Assembly (NCBI RefSeq): GCF_011751745.2
Contig: NZ_CP061170.1
Coordinates: 2,976,001-3,040,000 of the forward strand
DNA from: Paramicrobacterium fandaimingii
Lineage (GTDB): Bacteria; Actinomycetota; Actinomycetes; Actinomycetales; Microbacteriaceae
DNA length: 64,000 nt
Reading direction: 5' to 3'
The position numbers were made by a program, and so were the translations under genes. How positions within the stretch are numbered: the stretch's first letter is position 1; the number at the start of each line of letters is the position of its first letter. Positions 1 to 8,067 of this stretch are shown here, in pieces. The notes under the pieces are model-generated. The model searched no databases. It was not told the DNA's origin and saw nothing but the letters and a program-made list of their open reading frames with translations.

Positions 1-244
1 GGTGATGGTGGTGCCCCGAGCTCTCGCACGCGCGGTACAGCGATTCCCCCTCGGGGGACTGTAGCGAGTCGGCATCGCCGTCTGTGGCAAGATCGGCAAG
101 CGCACGGTAGACCGTCGCGAGGCCGATGTGGGAGCCCGAGTCCTTCAGCTGCGAATGCAGCCCCTGCGCGCTGACGAAGCCGTCGGTCGAGTCCAACGCG
201 TCGCGCACAGCTTCACGTTGCCATGTATTGCGCCTGACAACCAT
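1..244 (-). CDS. zur: Fur-family regulator, probable zinc uptake regulator Zur (partial, C-terminus cut by window edge)
   Basis: The reverse strand from the ATG at 244 reads MVVRRNTWQREAVRDALDST and continues with a winged-helix segment (GSHIGLATVYRALADLA) typical of Fur family recognition helices. It runs off the window edge just after the start of a histidine cluster (SSGHHHH), the usual first metal-site motif of Fur/Zur proteins. About 81 residues are visible of an expected 130-145. It lies directly downstream of the zinc ABC transporter genes on the same strand, which favours Zur over Fur. Family knowledge: Zur with zinc represses zinc importers. The missing C-terminus prevents checking the remaining metal ligands. 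Confidence 0.85.
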   Translation of the reverse strand, partial: MVVRRNTWQREAVRDALDSTDGFVSAQGLHSQLKDSGSHIGLATVYRALADLATDGDADSLQSPEGESLYRACESSGHHHH

Positions 245-276
245 GCGTCACCTCCCTGAACCATCCTCCAGACTAC

Positions 277-299
277 CCCGAGATTCCGGCAATCTCGGG
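277..299 (-). terminator. Hairpin between zinc permease gene and zur
   Basis: A 9-bp perfect stem (CCCGAGATT / AATCTCGGG) with a 5-nt loop lies in the 75-nt gap between the permease stop and the zur start. No T-tract follows on either strand, so it may be a weak terminator or an attenuator that lowers zur expression relative to the transporter genes. Confidence 0.4.
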
Positions 300-319
300 T
301 GAGCACGGATGCTGCTGAG

Positions 320-1210
320 TCAGCGCACAGCGGGGCGCGCCTTGTGTCTGAGACCGACGAGCCGCGCACCGAGATAGATCGCAAACGAGATCGTCGTTAT
401 GTACGGGCTGATCGGCAGGGAGCCCCCGATGGCGAGAAGAATTCCGCCGACCGCGGAGACGAAACCGAACGTCACGGCGAGCACCGGAACCATGATGGGC
501 GAGCTCGAGAGTCGCAGCGCTGCCGCGGCCGGGGTCACGACGAGCGCCAGCACGAGAAGCGCCCCGATGATCTGAACTGAGACGGCGACGATGAGCCCGA
601 GGAGCACCATGAATGCGAGCGAGATGAATCGCGTCGGCACTCCGCGCGCGGCAGCGACGTCGGCGTCGAGGCTGTCAAACGTCAACGGGCGCCACATCCA
701 CAGCAGCCCAACGAGAACGACAGCGGAAATGGCGATGAGCCATCCGAGCCGCGGGTCATCGACGGCGATGATCTGCCCCGTGAGCAGCCCGAATTTGTTG
801 GCGGAGCGGCCAGGATAAAGCGCAAGAAACAGGATGCCGAGGCCGAGGCCGAACGGCATGAGCACGCCGATGATCGAATTGCGATCGCGTGCCCTCGAAC
901 CGAGCAGCCCGATCATGATTGCCGACACGAGTGCGCCCGCAATCGAGCCGACGATCACGTTGGCGCCGAAGAGCAGCGCAGCCGAGGCCCCGGCAAACGA
1001 CAGCTCGCTGATGCCGTGCACGGCGAATGCCATGTCACGCTGCATCACAAAGACGCCGATGAGCCCGCCGACGATGCCGAGCACGGCGCCCGCGATCACC
1101 GAGTTGTGCACCAGCGCGAGCAGCTCGCCGTAGTTCTCGAAGTTGAAGAGTCGCGACCAGAGATCGTCGCCGGAGGCCGCCTGCACGAGCAGTGCCAGGT
1201 GCGGCGTCAT
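320..1210 (-). CDS. znuB: Zinc/manganese ABC transporter permease (ZnuB/AztB-like)
   Basis: 296 residues, hydrophobic throughout with about 8-9 membrane segments. Family: ABC-3 permease, moving Zn2+ or Mn2+ through the inner membrane. The N-terminal region (LLALVHNSVIAGAVLGIVGG), the central GISELSFAGASAALLFG and the later RFISLAFMVLLGL segment match this family's pattern. The start ATG overlaps the stop of the ATPase gene by 4 nt (ATGA), so translation is coupled. It follows the binding protein and ATPase and precedes zur, the typical order of a zinc uptake operon. Metal specificity rests on the zur neighbour and the His-rich partners. Confidence 0.9.
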   Translation of the reverse strand: MTPHLALLVQAASGDDLWSRLFNFENYGELLALVHNSVIAGAVLGIVGGLIGVFVMQRDMAFAVHGISELSFAGASAALLFGANVIVGSIAGALVSAIMIGLLGSRARDRNSIIGVLMPFGLGLGILFLALYPGRSANKFGLLTGQIIAVDDPRLGWLIAISAVVLVGLLWMWRPLTFDSLDADVAAARGVPTRFISLAFMVLLGLIVAVSVQIIGALLVLALVVTPAAAALRLSSSPIMVPVLAVTFGFVSAVGGILLAIGGSLPISPYITTISFAIYLGARLVGLRHKARPAVR

Positions 1211-2052
1211 GCGGCGCCCTCGTGATCGGGATGGTGGTCATGATGGTGATGGTGTGTCGTCTCGGCATCCGGAATGCCGACGACAACGACGCGGCCGCCT
1301 GTGCGAATGCATTCGACGGGCGTTCCATAGAGCTTCGAGAGCACGTCAGAACGCAGCACCTCGTCTGGCGTCCCCTCGAGAAAGCGTCCGCCGGCGAGAT
1401 ACAGAATCCTGTCGACCATGTTCAGCACGGGATTCACATCGTGCGTGACGAAGAGCACCGCCGTTCCCGCGTCTCGCCTGCGAGCATCGATGAGCTCGCT
1501 CACCGCTCTCTGATGGTGAAGATCGAGACTCAGCAGCGGTTCGTCGCAGAGCAGGATGCTGGGGTCCGCCGCAAGCGCCTGACCGACGCGCAGCCGCTGC
1601 TGCTCTCCGCCAGACAGACTGCCGACCGGTTCCTCTGCGTATAAGGTGGCCCCGACGGCATCAAGGAGCTCGTCGACGCGCTTCTTCTCCGCACGGCGAG
1701 ACCGTGGAATGCCGAATCGGTGACCGTTGACGCCGAGGGCAACGAGGTCACGAGCGCGCATCGGGGTGCCTGCGGGAATCAGCTTCTGCTGCGGAATGTA
1801 ACCGATCTGGCGGTCTCCGCGGCGCACGGGGTGCCCGTTGATGCTGAGGCTGCCCGACGAGAGCTCCTGCTGGCCGAGAAGCGCCTTGAGCAACGACGTT
1901 TTCCCTGACCCGTTCGGGCCGAGCACCGCGAGAAACTCTCCAGGGCAGACGTCGAGAGCGAGATTCGACCACAGCGATCGGTCGCCAAAGCGAAGCCCGG
2001 CGTCTCGCAGAGAGACAACCGGGTCGCTGGGGTGCTTGTGCTGCTGCGTCAC
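1207..2052 (-). CDS. znuC: Zinc/manganese ABC transporter ATP-binding protein with His-rich C-terminal tail
   Basis: 281 residues. Walker A is GPNGSGKTS near residue 45, the signature motif is LSGGEQQRLRVGQAL and Walker B is ILLCDEPLLSLD. It starts with GTG at 2052, overlapping the binding-protein stop (GTGA). The last 20 or so residues form an unusual tail with a run of histidines (TTHHHHHDHHPDHEGAA), a probable metal-binding extension seen in some zinc importers. It powers import together with the flanking permease and binding protein. Confidence 0.92.
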   Translation of the reverse strand: MTQQHKHPSDPVVSLRDAGLRFGDRSLWSNLALDVCPGEFLAVLGPNGSGKTSLLKALLGQQELSSGSLSINGHPVRRGDRQIGYIPQQKLIPAGTPMRARDLVALGVNGHRFGIPRSRRAEKKRVDELLDAVGATLYAEEPVGSLSGGEQQRLRVGQALAADPSILLCDEPLLSLDLHHQRAVSELIDARRRDAGTAVLFVTHDVNPVLNMVDRILYLAGGRFLEGTPDEVLRSDVLSKLYGTPVECIRTGGRVVVVGIPDAETTHHHHHDHHPDHEGAA

Positions 2053-3020
2053 GCGGCGAAGACCTCGCTCAGGGAGTCGATGTTGGCGGTCATCCAGCTG
2101 ATGTATCCCTCGCCGTCAGGCAGGGTCTCGGTGAACGACACCACGGGAACATCCGCTGATTCTGCGGCATCCTTCACCTTCTCGGTGATGGGGCCGCTCG
2201 TCTGCTCATTGTATGCGAGCAGAGCGATGTCTCCGGATTCGACGAGACCAAGCATCTCCTGCATCGCGGATGCTGAGACGTCTGTGCCCTCTTCGACAGC
2301 CTCACTGAAGGCCTCCGGTGTCTTGTTATCGAGGCCGGCATCGTCGAGCAGGTAGAGCGGCACGGGCTCGGTGATCAGCACGGCCGCCCCCTCAGCGGTG
2401 TCACCGATCGTGTGCAGGGACTCGTGCAGGCTCTCGAGCTGTGCCGAGAAGTCGGCGTAGTTGTCGTCAAACGTGCCTGCGTTGTCCGGATCGATGTCGC
2501 TCAGCTCTTCAGCGATGTGCTCGGCGAGGTGCCCCATGGCGTCGAAGTTGTACCAGACGTGCTCGTTGAAGCCCTCGATGTGGTCGTGGCCCTCGTGCTC
2601 GTGGCCCTCCTCGTGGCTCTCCTCGTCAGCGTGCTCGTGCTCGTCAGCGTCGGGCATGAGGCCTGAGAGCTCAGAGGCGTTCAGGATGGCGGGGTCGGAG
2701 TCCCCGATGAGGTCATCCATGAAGCCGTCGTACCCTCCGCCGTTCTCGATAACGATGTCAGCCTTGCTGACCGCGAGACGGTCCTGCGCACTGGCCTCGT
2801 ATGAATGAGGGTCCTGGGCGCTTGAGTCGATGATCGATGTGACGTCGGCGGCATCGCCAGCGATCGCCGTTGCGATATCGCCGTACACATTTGTCGAGGC
2901 GACGATAGTGAGCGCATCACTCTGCTCTGCAGCATCCGTCGATTGGCACCCCGCGAGCGCAAGAATGACAGCGGGAGCGGCGATGAGAGCGGCGATTGAG
3001 CGTTTGTGCATGTGAATCAT
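2049..3020 (-). CDS. znuA: Zinc-binding lipoprotein, ABC transporter substrate-binding protein (ZnuA/AztC type)
   Basis: 323 residues. The signal peptide ends in a lipobox (ILALAGC), so the mature protein is probably anchored to the outer face of the membrane. A cluster A-I type binding-protein fold is indicated by IVASTNVYGDIATAIAGD near the start, HSYEASAQD, and HVWYNFDAMGHLAEHIAEEL. Between them is a strongly His/Glu/Asp-rich loop (about residues 125-150, DADEHEHADEESHEEGHEHE), the metal-sensing loop characteristic of zinc-specific binding proteins. First gene of the operon, directly behind a Zur-type box. A second in-frame ATG at 3011 (MHKRS) is an alternative start; neither start has a good ribosome binding site. 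Confidence 0.93.
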   Translation of the reverse strand: MIHMHKRSIAALIAAPAVILALAGCQSTDAAEQSDALTIVASTNVYGDIATAIAGDAADVTSIIDSSAQDPHSYEASAQDRLAVSKADIVIENGGGYDGFMDDLIGDSDPAILNASELSGLMPDADEHEHADEESHEEGHEHEGHDHIEGFNEHVWYNFDAMGHLAEHIAEELSDIDPDNAGTFDDNYADFSAQLESLHESLHTIGDTAEGAAVLITEPVPLYLLDDAGLDNKTPEAFSEAVEEGTDVSASAMQEMLGLVESGDIALLAYNEQTSGPITEKVKDAAESADVPVVSFTETLPDGEGYISWMTANIDSLSEVFAA

Positions 3021-3031
3021 CTAATCACTAA

Positions 3032-3046
3032 TGATAATGATTTTCA
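3032..3046 (-). promoter_or_regulatory. Probable Zur (Fur-family) operator
   Basis: The 15-mer TGATAATGATTTTCA is a 7-1-7 pseudo-palindrome of the Fur/Zur box kind (TGAnAATnATTnTCA). It ends 12 nt before the first start codon of the zinc-binding protein gene, so a bound repressor would cover the promoter start region. Supported by the zur gene at the end of the same operon. Confidence 0.75.
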
Positions 3047-3085
3047 AAATCGACTGGGGGATGCTTCGCTCTCACCGCGACAAAA

Positions 3086-3116
3086 CGGCGGGCCACCCTC
3101 GAGAGGTGGCCCGCCG
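3086..3116 (-). terminator. Rho-independent terminator of the betaine transporter operon
   Basis: A 12-bp perfect GC-rich stem (CGGCGGGCCACC / GGTGGCCCGCCG) with a 7-nt loop. In minus-strand direction it is followed by TTTTGTCG. It lies 16 nt past the stop codon of the binding-protein gene at 3132. Confidence 0.85.
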
Positions 3117-3131
3117 CTTATCGTCGTGGTT

Positions 3132-4025
3132 CTACTTGGTGAGTCCGTCGACGTAGTCCTGGTTCTCGGCGATCCAGTCCTCGACAACCGGCGTGAAGTC
3201 CTTGATCTCCTCGTCGGTGTTGTACATGACGTTCTCAAGCGAGAAGAGCAGGTCTGAGTCCATCTTGAAGTTCTTCAGCCACCCGTTCACCTCAGAGAAG
3301 TCCTCTTCGAAGCTGGTGCTCGTGAACGTGTGGATCGACTCAGTCTCGCCAAGGGCCTTCTTCGGGTCCTTGAGGTCCTTGATGTCGAAGGCGTCATATG
3401 CCCAGTGTGGGCGCCACAGCGTCACAACGATGTTCTCGTCGGCGTCGAGTGCCTTCTTGAGCTCGGCGAGCATGGCCGGAGTCGACGACGTGATGAATTC
3501 CATGTCCTCGAGGCCGTACTCCGGAATGACAGCGTCCTGCGTCGCCTTGGTGAGGCCAGCGCCTGCCTCGATGCCGATGATCTTGTTGCCAAACTTGTCG
3601 GCATTGGCAGCAAGCTCTTCAAGCGAGTCGATGGGCGCGTCGGCGTTCACGGCGAAGGTGAGCTTGGCGTCTTCGTTCCACGCGCCGAGGTCGACGATGT
3701 CGCCCTCGAACTTCTTGAAGTAGTCAGCGTGCGTCAGCGGCAGCCAGCCATCGAGAGCGAAGTCATATGTTCCGTCGGCAACACCGGCGAACACGGGACC
3801 CGCGTCGGCATACTCAAGCTCGACGTTGTAGCCCTTTTCCTCGAGAATCGACTTCCAGAGGTACGAGGCAGCCTCACCCTCGGGCCATCCGTTGAAGACG
3901 CCGATGGTGATGTCGCCCTTGTCTTCGCTGCCTCCGCCGGAGCCGCCGGCGTCGCCGGAGCATCCCGTCACGCCGAGAACAGCGGCCGTAGCCATGGCGG
4001 CTACAGCGAGAATACGCTTCTTCAT
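3132..4025 (-). CDS. proX: Glycine betaine/proline-type ABC transporter substrate-binding lipoprotein
   Basis: 297 residues with a lipoprotein signal (AAVLGVTGCSGD). The OpuAC/ProX fold is shown by IGVFNGWPEGEAASYLWKSI, FALDGWLPLTHADYF and IEAGAGLTKATQDAVIPEYG. The tryptophan-rich segments (NGWPE, DGWLP, LWRPHWAYD) are those that make the aromatic cage for quaternary ammonium groups in this family. It is the last gene of a minus-strand operon after the permease, 52 nt away, with AAGGAAA as its ribosome binding site, and is followed by a clear terminator. Likely ligands are glycine betaine, proline betaine or choline; the exact one cannot be read from sequence. Confidence 0.9.
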   Translation of the reverse strand: MKKRILAVAAMATAAVLGVTGCSGDAGGSGGGSEDKGDITIGVFNGWPEGEAASYLWKSILEEKGYNVELEYADAGPVFAGVADGTYDFALDGWLPLTHADYFKKFEGDIVDLGAWNEDAKLTFAVNADAPIDSLEELAANADKFGNKIIGIEAGAGLTKATQDAVIPEYGLEDMEFITSSTPAMLAELKKALDADENIVVTLWRPHWAYDAFDIKDLKDPKKALGETESIHTFTSTSFEEDFSEVNGWLKNFKMDSDLLFSLENVMYNTDEEIKDFTPVVEDWIAENQDYVDGLTK

Positions 4026-4077
4026 ATTTTCCTTTCTACGCCTCGGTAAAGCCGAGGGTCACACATGGTGGATTGGT

Positions 4078-5022
4078 TTAGAGCCCGCTAATCCCGGCCG
4101 CCGGCGCCCGCTTGGGGCCCGCAGCTTCAGCTTGCTCCGCGTCATCCGATGCCTGCTGCGAGGCGTCGTTTGAGGCCGGGGACTTCGCCCGCTTCTTCTT
4201 GCCGCCGCCGCCGAGCGTTGCCGTCAGGCGGTCGAGCACGATTGCGAGAATCACGACGGAGAGACCCGATTCGAAACCGAGTCCGAGGTCGATTGACTGC
4301 AGCGACTGAACGATGGGCCCGCCAAGACCAGGTGCCCCAACCATCGCCGCGATGACGACCATCGACAGCGAGAGCATGATCACCTGATTGACACCGGCCA
4401 TGATGCTCGGGCGGGCAAGTGGCAGCTGAATCTGAAAGAGGATGCGGCGTGGCGATGCGCCGAACGCCTGCCCTGCCTCGACGACTTCAGCATCGACTCC
4501 GCGAATGCCGAGCTCGGTCAGTCGCACGCCGGGCGCGATGGCGAAGATGATTGTCGCCACGATGCCGGGGACGACTCCGACGCTGAACAGGATGATCGCC
4601 GGAATCAGGTAGACGAATGCGGGCATCGTCTGCAGAAAGTCGAGAATCGGGCGGATGATCGCTGACGCCGTCTCAGAGCGCGCAGCCCAGATTCCGACCG
4701 GAATAGCGATGATCACGGCGATGGCGGCAGCAACGAGGGTGAGCGCGAGCGTGTGCATCGCGTTCTCCCATTGATCGACGGAGAGGATGACGACGAGTCC
4801 GATCGCTGTGCCGACGGCGAACACCCATCCGCGCGCGAAGAATCCGAGCACGGCAAGGATGATGATAATCACCCAGAAAGGCGGCGCGGCGAAAAGCACG
4901 TCGACTCCGTCGTAGAACCCGCCGAAGATTGTGGCAATGACATCGAAGAGACCGCTGAGAGTATCTGTAATGAACTCGCTGAATACTTCGATCCAGTCAC
5001 CGAGGGGAAGTCTGAATTCCAT
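4078..5022 (-). CDS. proW: Glycine betaine/proline ABC transporter permease
   Basis: 314 residues. A binding-protein-dependent permease with an EAA-type loop (EVVEAGQAFGASPRRILFQIQLPLA), several membrane helices and an N-terminal amphipathic stretch as in ProW/OpuAB. The C-terminal 40 residues are lysine- and alanine-rich and likely cytoplasmic. The start codon overlaps the stop of the upstream ATPase by one base (TGATG), so the two are translationally coupled. It forms the membrane channel of the osmoprotectant importer with the flanking genes. Confidence 0.9.
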   Translation of the reverse strand: MEFRLPLGDWIEVFSEFITDTLSGLFDVIATIFGGFYDGVDVLFAAPPFWVIIIILAVLGFFARGWVFAVGTAIGLVVILSVDQWENAMHTLALTLVAAAIAVIIAIPVGIWAARSETASAIIRPILDFLQTMPAFVYLIPAIILFSVGVVPGIVATIIFAIAPGVRLTELGIRGVDAEVVEAGQAFGASPRRILFQIQLPLARPSIMAGVNQVIMLSLSMVVIAAMVGAPGLGGPIVQSLQSIDLGLGFESGLSVVILAIVLDRLTATLGGGGKKKRAKSPASNDASQQASDDAEQAEAAGPKRAPAAGISGL

Positions 5023-6344
5023 CAGTTGGCACTCCCTTCGTTCGAGGCGGCGGTTTCGTCGGCGGTTGCCTCTTCACCGCCGGACTCGAGCAGCGTCTCG
5101 GTCATCGTCTCAACGGGAATCGTCGAGGCCGGCTCGACAACGGGAATCTCGGTCGTCGTCGACGGCACGTTGCCCAGCGACGCGAGAAGCGTGACGCGAG
5201 GTATGGCGCCGAGCAGGCGATCTTCGTCATCGATCACGGCAACGGGAAGCGTCGACTCGGCAGAGATGCCAAAGAGGTCAACCAGGTGCTGGTCGGGCGA
5301 GACGGTCGGAGTGTCGTGGCGCAGAATCGACATGATGTCTTTCTCACCATCCTTGACGGCGCGCATCACGTCGCGGTCGCGGACAACACCGAGAAGCTTG
5401 CGTCCGTTGCCGACGACAAACGCCGCGGAGGTCTGCAGGTCCCGCATCGTGCGCAGCGCGCCACGCGGGCCGGCCGTTGCCGTGATCACCGAGCGCGCGG
5501 GTTCCATGACACCGGATGCTGTCAGAACGCGTGCGCGGTCGACATCCTGCACGAACTGCGCGACGTAGTCGTTCGCCGGGTCGGTGAGAATGTCGTCTGG
5601 AGCGCCAATCTGCACGATGCGTCCGTCGCGCATGACCGCGATGCGGTCACCGAGGAACATCGCCTCGTTGAGATCGTGGGTGATGAAGATGATTGTCTTG
5701 CCGAGTTCCTGCTGCAGTTCGACAAGCTGTTCCTGCATCTCGCGGCGAATCAGCGGGTCGAGAGCAGAGAACGCCTCGTCCATCAGCAGAATGTCCGTAT
5801 CGGCCGCGAGTGCGCGGGCGAGGCCGACGCGCTGCTGCATGCCGCCCGAAAGCTGACTCGGGAGCTTGTCTTCCCAGCCTGTGAGGCCCACACGTCCGAC
5901 CCATTCGAGCGCCTTCTGCTGACGCTCCGCCTTGGTCATCCCTTGAATTTCCAAGCCGTACGCCACGTTGTCGAGCACCGTGCGGTGCGGCAACAGGGCG
6001 AAGTGCTGAAACACCATCGAGATGCGCTTGCGACGCACATCGCGAAGGTCTTTGTCTGAAATTCCGGTAATCGCCGTGTCACCGATGGTCACGTTGCCTT
6101 CGCTCGTGTCCCACAAGCCATTGAGCATGCGGATGAGCGTCGACTTGCCCGAGCCACTCAGGCCCATGACGACGAAGATCTCGCCGTGTTTGACCTCGAA
6201 GCTGGCGTCAATGACGGCGGCGGTTCCCTGCGAAGTCAGCGAATCACGCGATTCGCCAGCCTTGAGTCGCTTAATGACCTCTTTGGGGCGCCGCCCGAAG
6301 ACTTTGTAGAGATTCTGCGCTGTGAGCGCAACGGTTTCTGACAC
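5022..6344 (-). CDS. proV: Glycine betaine/proline ABC transporter ATP-binding protein with CBS domains
   Basis: 440 residues from the GTG at 6344, chosen because GGAG lies 5 nt upstream; an in-frame ATG at 6386 has no ribosome binding site. The ATPase domain has Walker A (GLSGSGKST), signature (LSGGMQQRVGLARAL) and Walker B (ILLMDEAFSALDP). The characteristic ProV/OpuAA N-terminal extension (LYKVFGRRPKEVIKRLKAG) is present. The C-terminal 170 residues hold a CBS pair (VVGNGRKLLGVVRDRDVMRA; VAVIDDEDRLLGAIPRVTL), which in OpuA-type transporters senses ionic strength or cyclic di-AMP. First gene of the operon, preceded by a long leader. Confidence 0.92.
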   Translation of the reverse strand: MSETVALTAQNLYKVFGRRPKEVIKRLKAGESRDSLTSQGTAAVIDASFEVKHGEIFVVMGLSGSGKSTLIRMLNGLWDTSEGNVTIGDTAITGISDKDLRDVRRKRISMVFQHFALLPHRTVLDNVAYGLEIQGMTKAERQQKALEWVGRVGLTGWEDKLPSQLSGGMQQRVGLARALAADTDILLMDEAFSALDPLIRREMQEQLVELQQELGKTIIFITHDLNEAMFLGDRIAVMRDGRIVQIGAPDDILTDPANDYVAQFVQDVDRARVLTASGVMEPARSVITATAGPRGALRTMRDLQTSAAFVVGNGRKLLGVVRDRDVMRAVKDGEKDIMSILRHDTPTVSPDQHLVDLFGISAESTLPVAVIDDEDRLLGAIPRVTLLASLGNVPSTTTEIPVVEPASTIPVETMTETLLESGGEEATADETAASNEGSAN

Positions 6345-6747
6345 GTACTCTCCAGGCACGCAGTGAAGCGGCGGAGGCTGCTTCACGTGCGGCTAATGTT
6401 TGTGCGGCCGGGTCGGGAACAGAGACAGGTTCCCCGAGGTAAAGCGGTAATGCGACGGGATGAACCGCCACGGCATTCTCGGGTATCTGCCGCGGCGTCG
6501 ACCGGGTAGTCGGCGCCGATGTTCTCGACCATACGTCCACGTGACTCCGACGGCTGCCGGCTTCTCGAGGGCGCGGACTGGTTAAGTGGCCCGAAGGCCA
6601 CAGGCCAGCTTAACTGCCCGGGCAGTACTATGCGAAGCCATCGATCGCCCCTGAGGGCGCATCATGCATGAACAATCGAAAGAAACCGCTGGTCAGAATC
6701 CAAAACAATGAGTTACTGCTTCGTTATCTCCGTGCGCGCATGAGCAC
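6345..6747 (-). other. 403-nt gene-free region: 3' end of bkd operon and 5' leader of betaine transporter operon
   Basis: No convincing gene on either strand. Both flanking genes are on the minus strand, so this stretch must hold the end of the bkd transcript and the promoter and leader of the proVWX-type operon. It contains a CGCCC/GGGCG stem at 6646-6659, a strong UUCG-loop hairpin at 6581-6614 and a GGGGAACC segment (complement near 6430-6437). I could not define a confident -10/-35 pair. Its length and structure leave room for a cis-acting RNA. Confidence 0.5.
6581..6614 (-). repeat. Nested hairpin with UUCG tetraloop
   Basis: On the minus strand TGGCC-TTCG-GGCCA forms a 5-bp stem with a stable UUCG loop (6587-6600), flanked by the complementary hexamers GTTAAG and CTTAAC (6581-6586, 6609-6614). 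The CTGGCCTG segment in between could bulge out or compete for pairing. It may be a terminator of the bkd operon or part of a structured leader for the next operon. No T-tract is visible. Confidence 0.55.
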
Positions 6748-8052
6748 TCAATCGAGCAGGAGCGCGGGCTCCTCGATGATCGATGCCACGTCGGCGACAA
6801 ATCGCGACACCACGTCGCCGTCGACGACGCGGTGGTCGAATGACCCCCCGATCGTCGTGACGAATCGCGGGCGAACTTCCCCATCGAAAACCCAGGGCTT
6901 CTGCTTGATCGTGCCCATTGCCACGATGCCGACCTCGCCCGGATTGAGAATCGGCGTTCCCGTGTCCATACCGAACACGCCGATGTTCGTCAGGGTGATC
7001 GTTCCCTTTTGCATATCGCTCGGCTGCGTCTTGCCGTCGCGGGCGGTGAGCGTCAGCTGCTCGAGCGCCGTTGCCAGTTCGAGCAGCGTCATCGACTGCG
7101 CTTCCTTGACGTTCGGCACGAGCAGACCGCGCGGCGTCGCCGCGGCGATCCCCAGGTTGACGTAGTGGTGAATGATGATCTCTTCGTCGGTCCACGTTGC
7201 ATTGACGCTGGGGTTGCGACGTACCGCCCAGATCATTGCGCGAGCCATGATCAGCAGAGGAGACACTTTCACGCCGGCGAAGTCCGGTGACGCCTTGAGG
7301 CGCTTGGTGAACTCCATCGTGCGCGTGGCATCCACGTCGACGAAAACACTCACGTGCGGTGCCGAGAACTTCGACGACACCATGGCCTGCGCAACTTGCT
7401 TGCGCACGCCCTTGACCGGAACGCGCTCTTCGCGGTCTTCACTCCACTCGGGTGTCTCGATGTTGCGGAACACGCTCGCCTGCCCCGCGTGGCGCACGAC
7501 GTCGTCACGGGTGATCTCGCCGGCGAGGCCGGTGCCCTCGACGACGCTGAGGTCGACGCCGAGATCTTTTGCCAATTTGCGAATCGGCGGCTTGGCGATG
7601 ATTGGGCCCGCCGCGGCGGCCGGAACGGATGCCGGAGGAGCCGGTTGGGTGTTGATGCGTCGCTTCGCGCGGCGCCGGCTCGGGGCCCCCGCGCCGGTTC
7701 CGTAGCCGACGAGCACCGCCCCTTCTCCCGATTCCTCCGGCTCGATCGTCGACTTCGTATCGGCGGCAACGGCTTCTGCCTCACGGGTCGGCGCAGTCGA
7801 GGCATCCGCCTCTGTGCTCTGCACGGTGACGATGGGGGTTCCCACGTCGACAGTCGCGCCTTCTTCCACGAGAAGTCGCCCAATCGTTCCTTCGAACGGA
7901 GACGGCAGCTCAACAAGCGACTTCGCCGTCTCGATCTCAACGAGCACCTGGTTCAGCTCGACGGAATCTCCCGCAGCAACCTTCCACTGCACGATCTCGG
8001 CTTCGGTGAGGCCCTCGCCGACATCGGGAAGGGGGAACTCTGACTCGCTCAT
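6748..8052 (-). CDS. bkdC: Branched-chain 2-oxoacid dehydrogenase complex E2 (dihydrolipoamide acyltransferase)
   Basis: 434 residues with three domains in order. The lipoyl domain (1-80) carries the lysine in [14 protein letters not shown] peripheral-subunit-binding domain follows near 150-190 (ISKPP-type segment read as [24 protein letters not shown]). The catalytic acyltransferase domain ends with the active-site FDHRVVDGD. It transfers the acyl group from lipoamide to CoA. It starts 16 nt after the E1-beta stop with CTGGAGAG as its ribosome binding site. Pyruvate-type E2s in actinobacteria usually have more lipoyl domains; a single one here plus the E1 alpha/beta pair favours branched-chain substrates. 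No E3 gene is nearby. Confidence 0.9.
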   Translation of the reverse strand: MSESEFPLPDVGEGLTEAEIVQWKVAAGDSVELNQVLVEIETAKSLVELPSPFEGTIGRLLVEEGATVDVGTPIVTVQSTEADASTAPTREAEAVAADTKSTIEPEESGEGAVLVGYGTGAGAPSRRRAKRRINTQPAPPASVPAAAAGPIIAKPPIRKLAKDLGVDLSVVEGTGLAGEITRDDVVRHAGQASVFRNIETPEWSEDREERVPVKGVRKQVAQAMVSSKFSAPHVSVFVDVDATRTMEFTKRLKASPDFAGVKVSPLLIMARAMIWAVRRNPSVNATWTDEEIIIHHYVNLGIAAATPRGLLVPNVKEAQSMTLLELATALEQLTLTARDGKTQPSDMQKGTITLTNIGVFGMDTGTPILNPGEVGIVAMGTIKQKPWVFDGEVRPRFVTTIGGSFDHRVVDGDVVSRFVADVASIIEEPALLLD

Positions 8053-8067
8053 GTGCTCTCCAGGTGG

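Noticed and set aside
6383..6601. Short minus-strand frames in the betaine transporter leader
   Set aside because: No ribosome binding site, no family resemblance, and conflict with hairpins in the same stretch.
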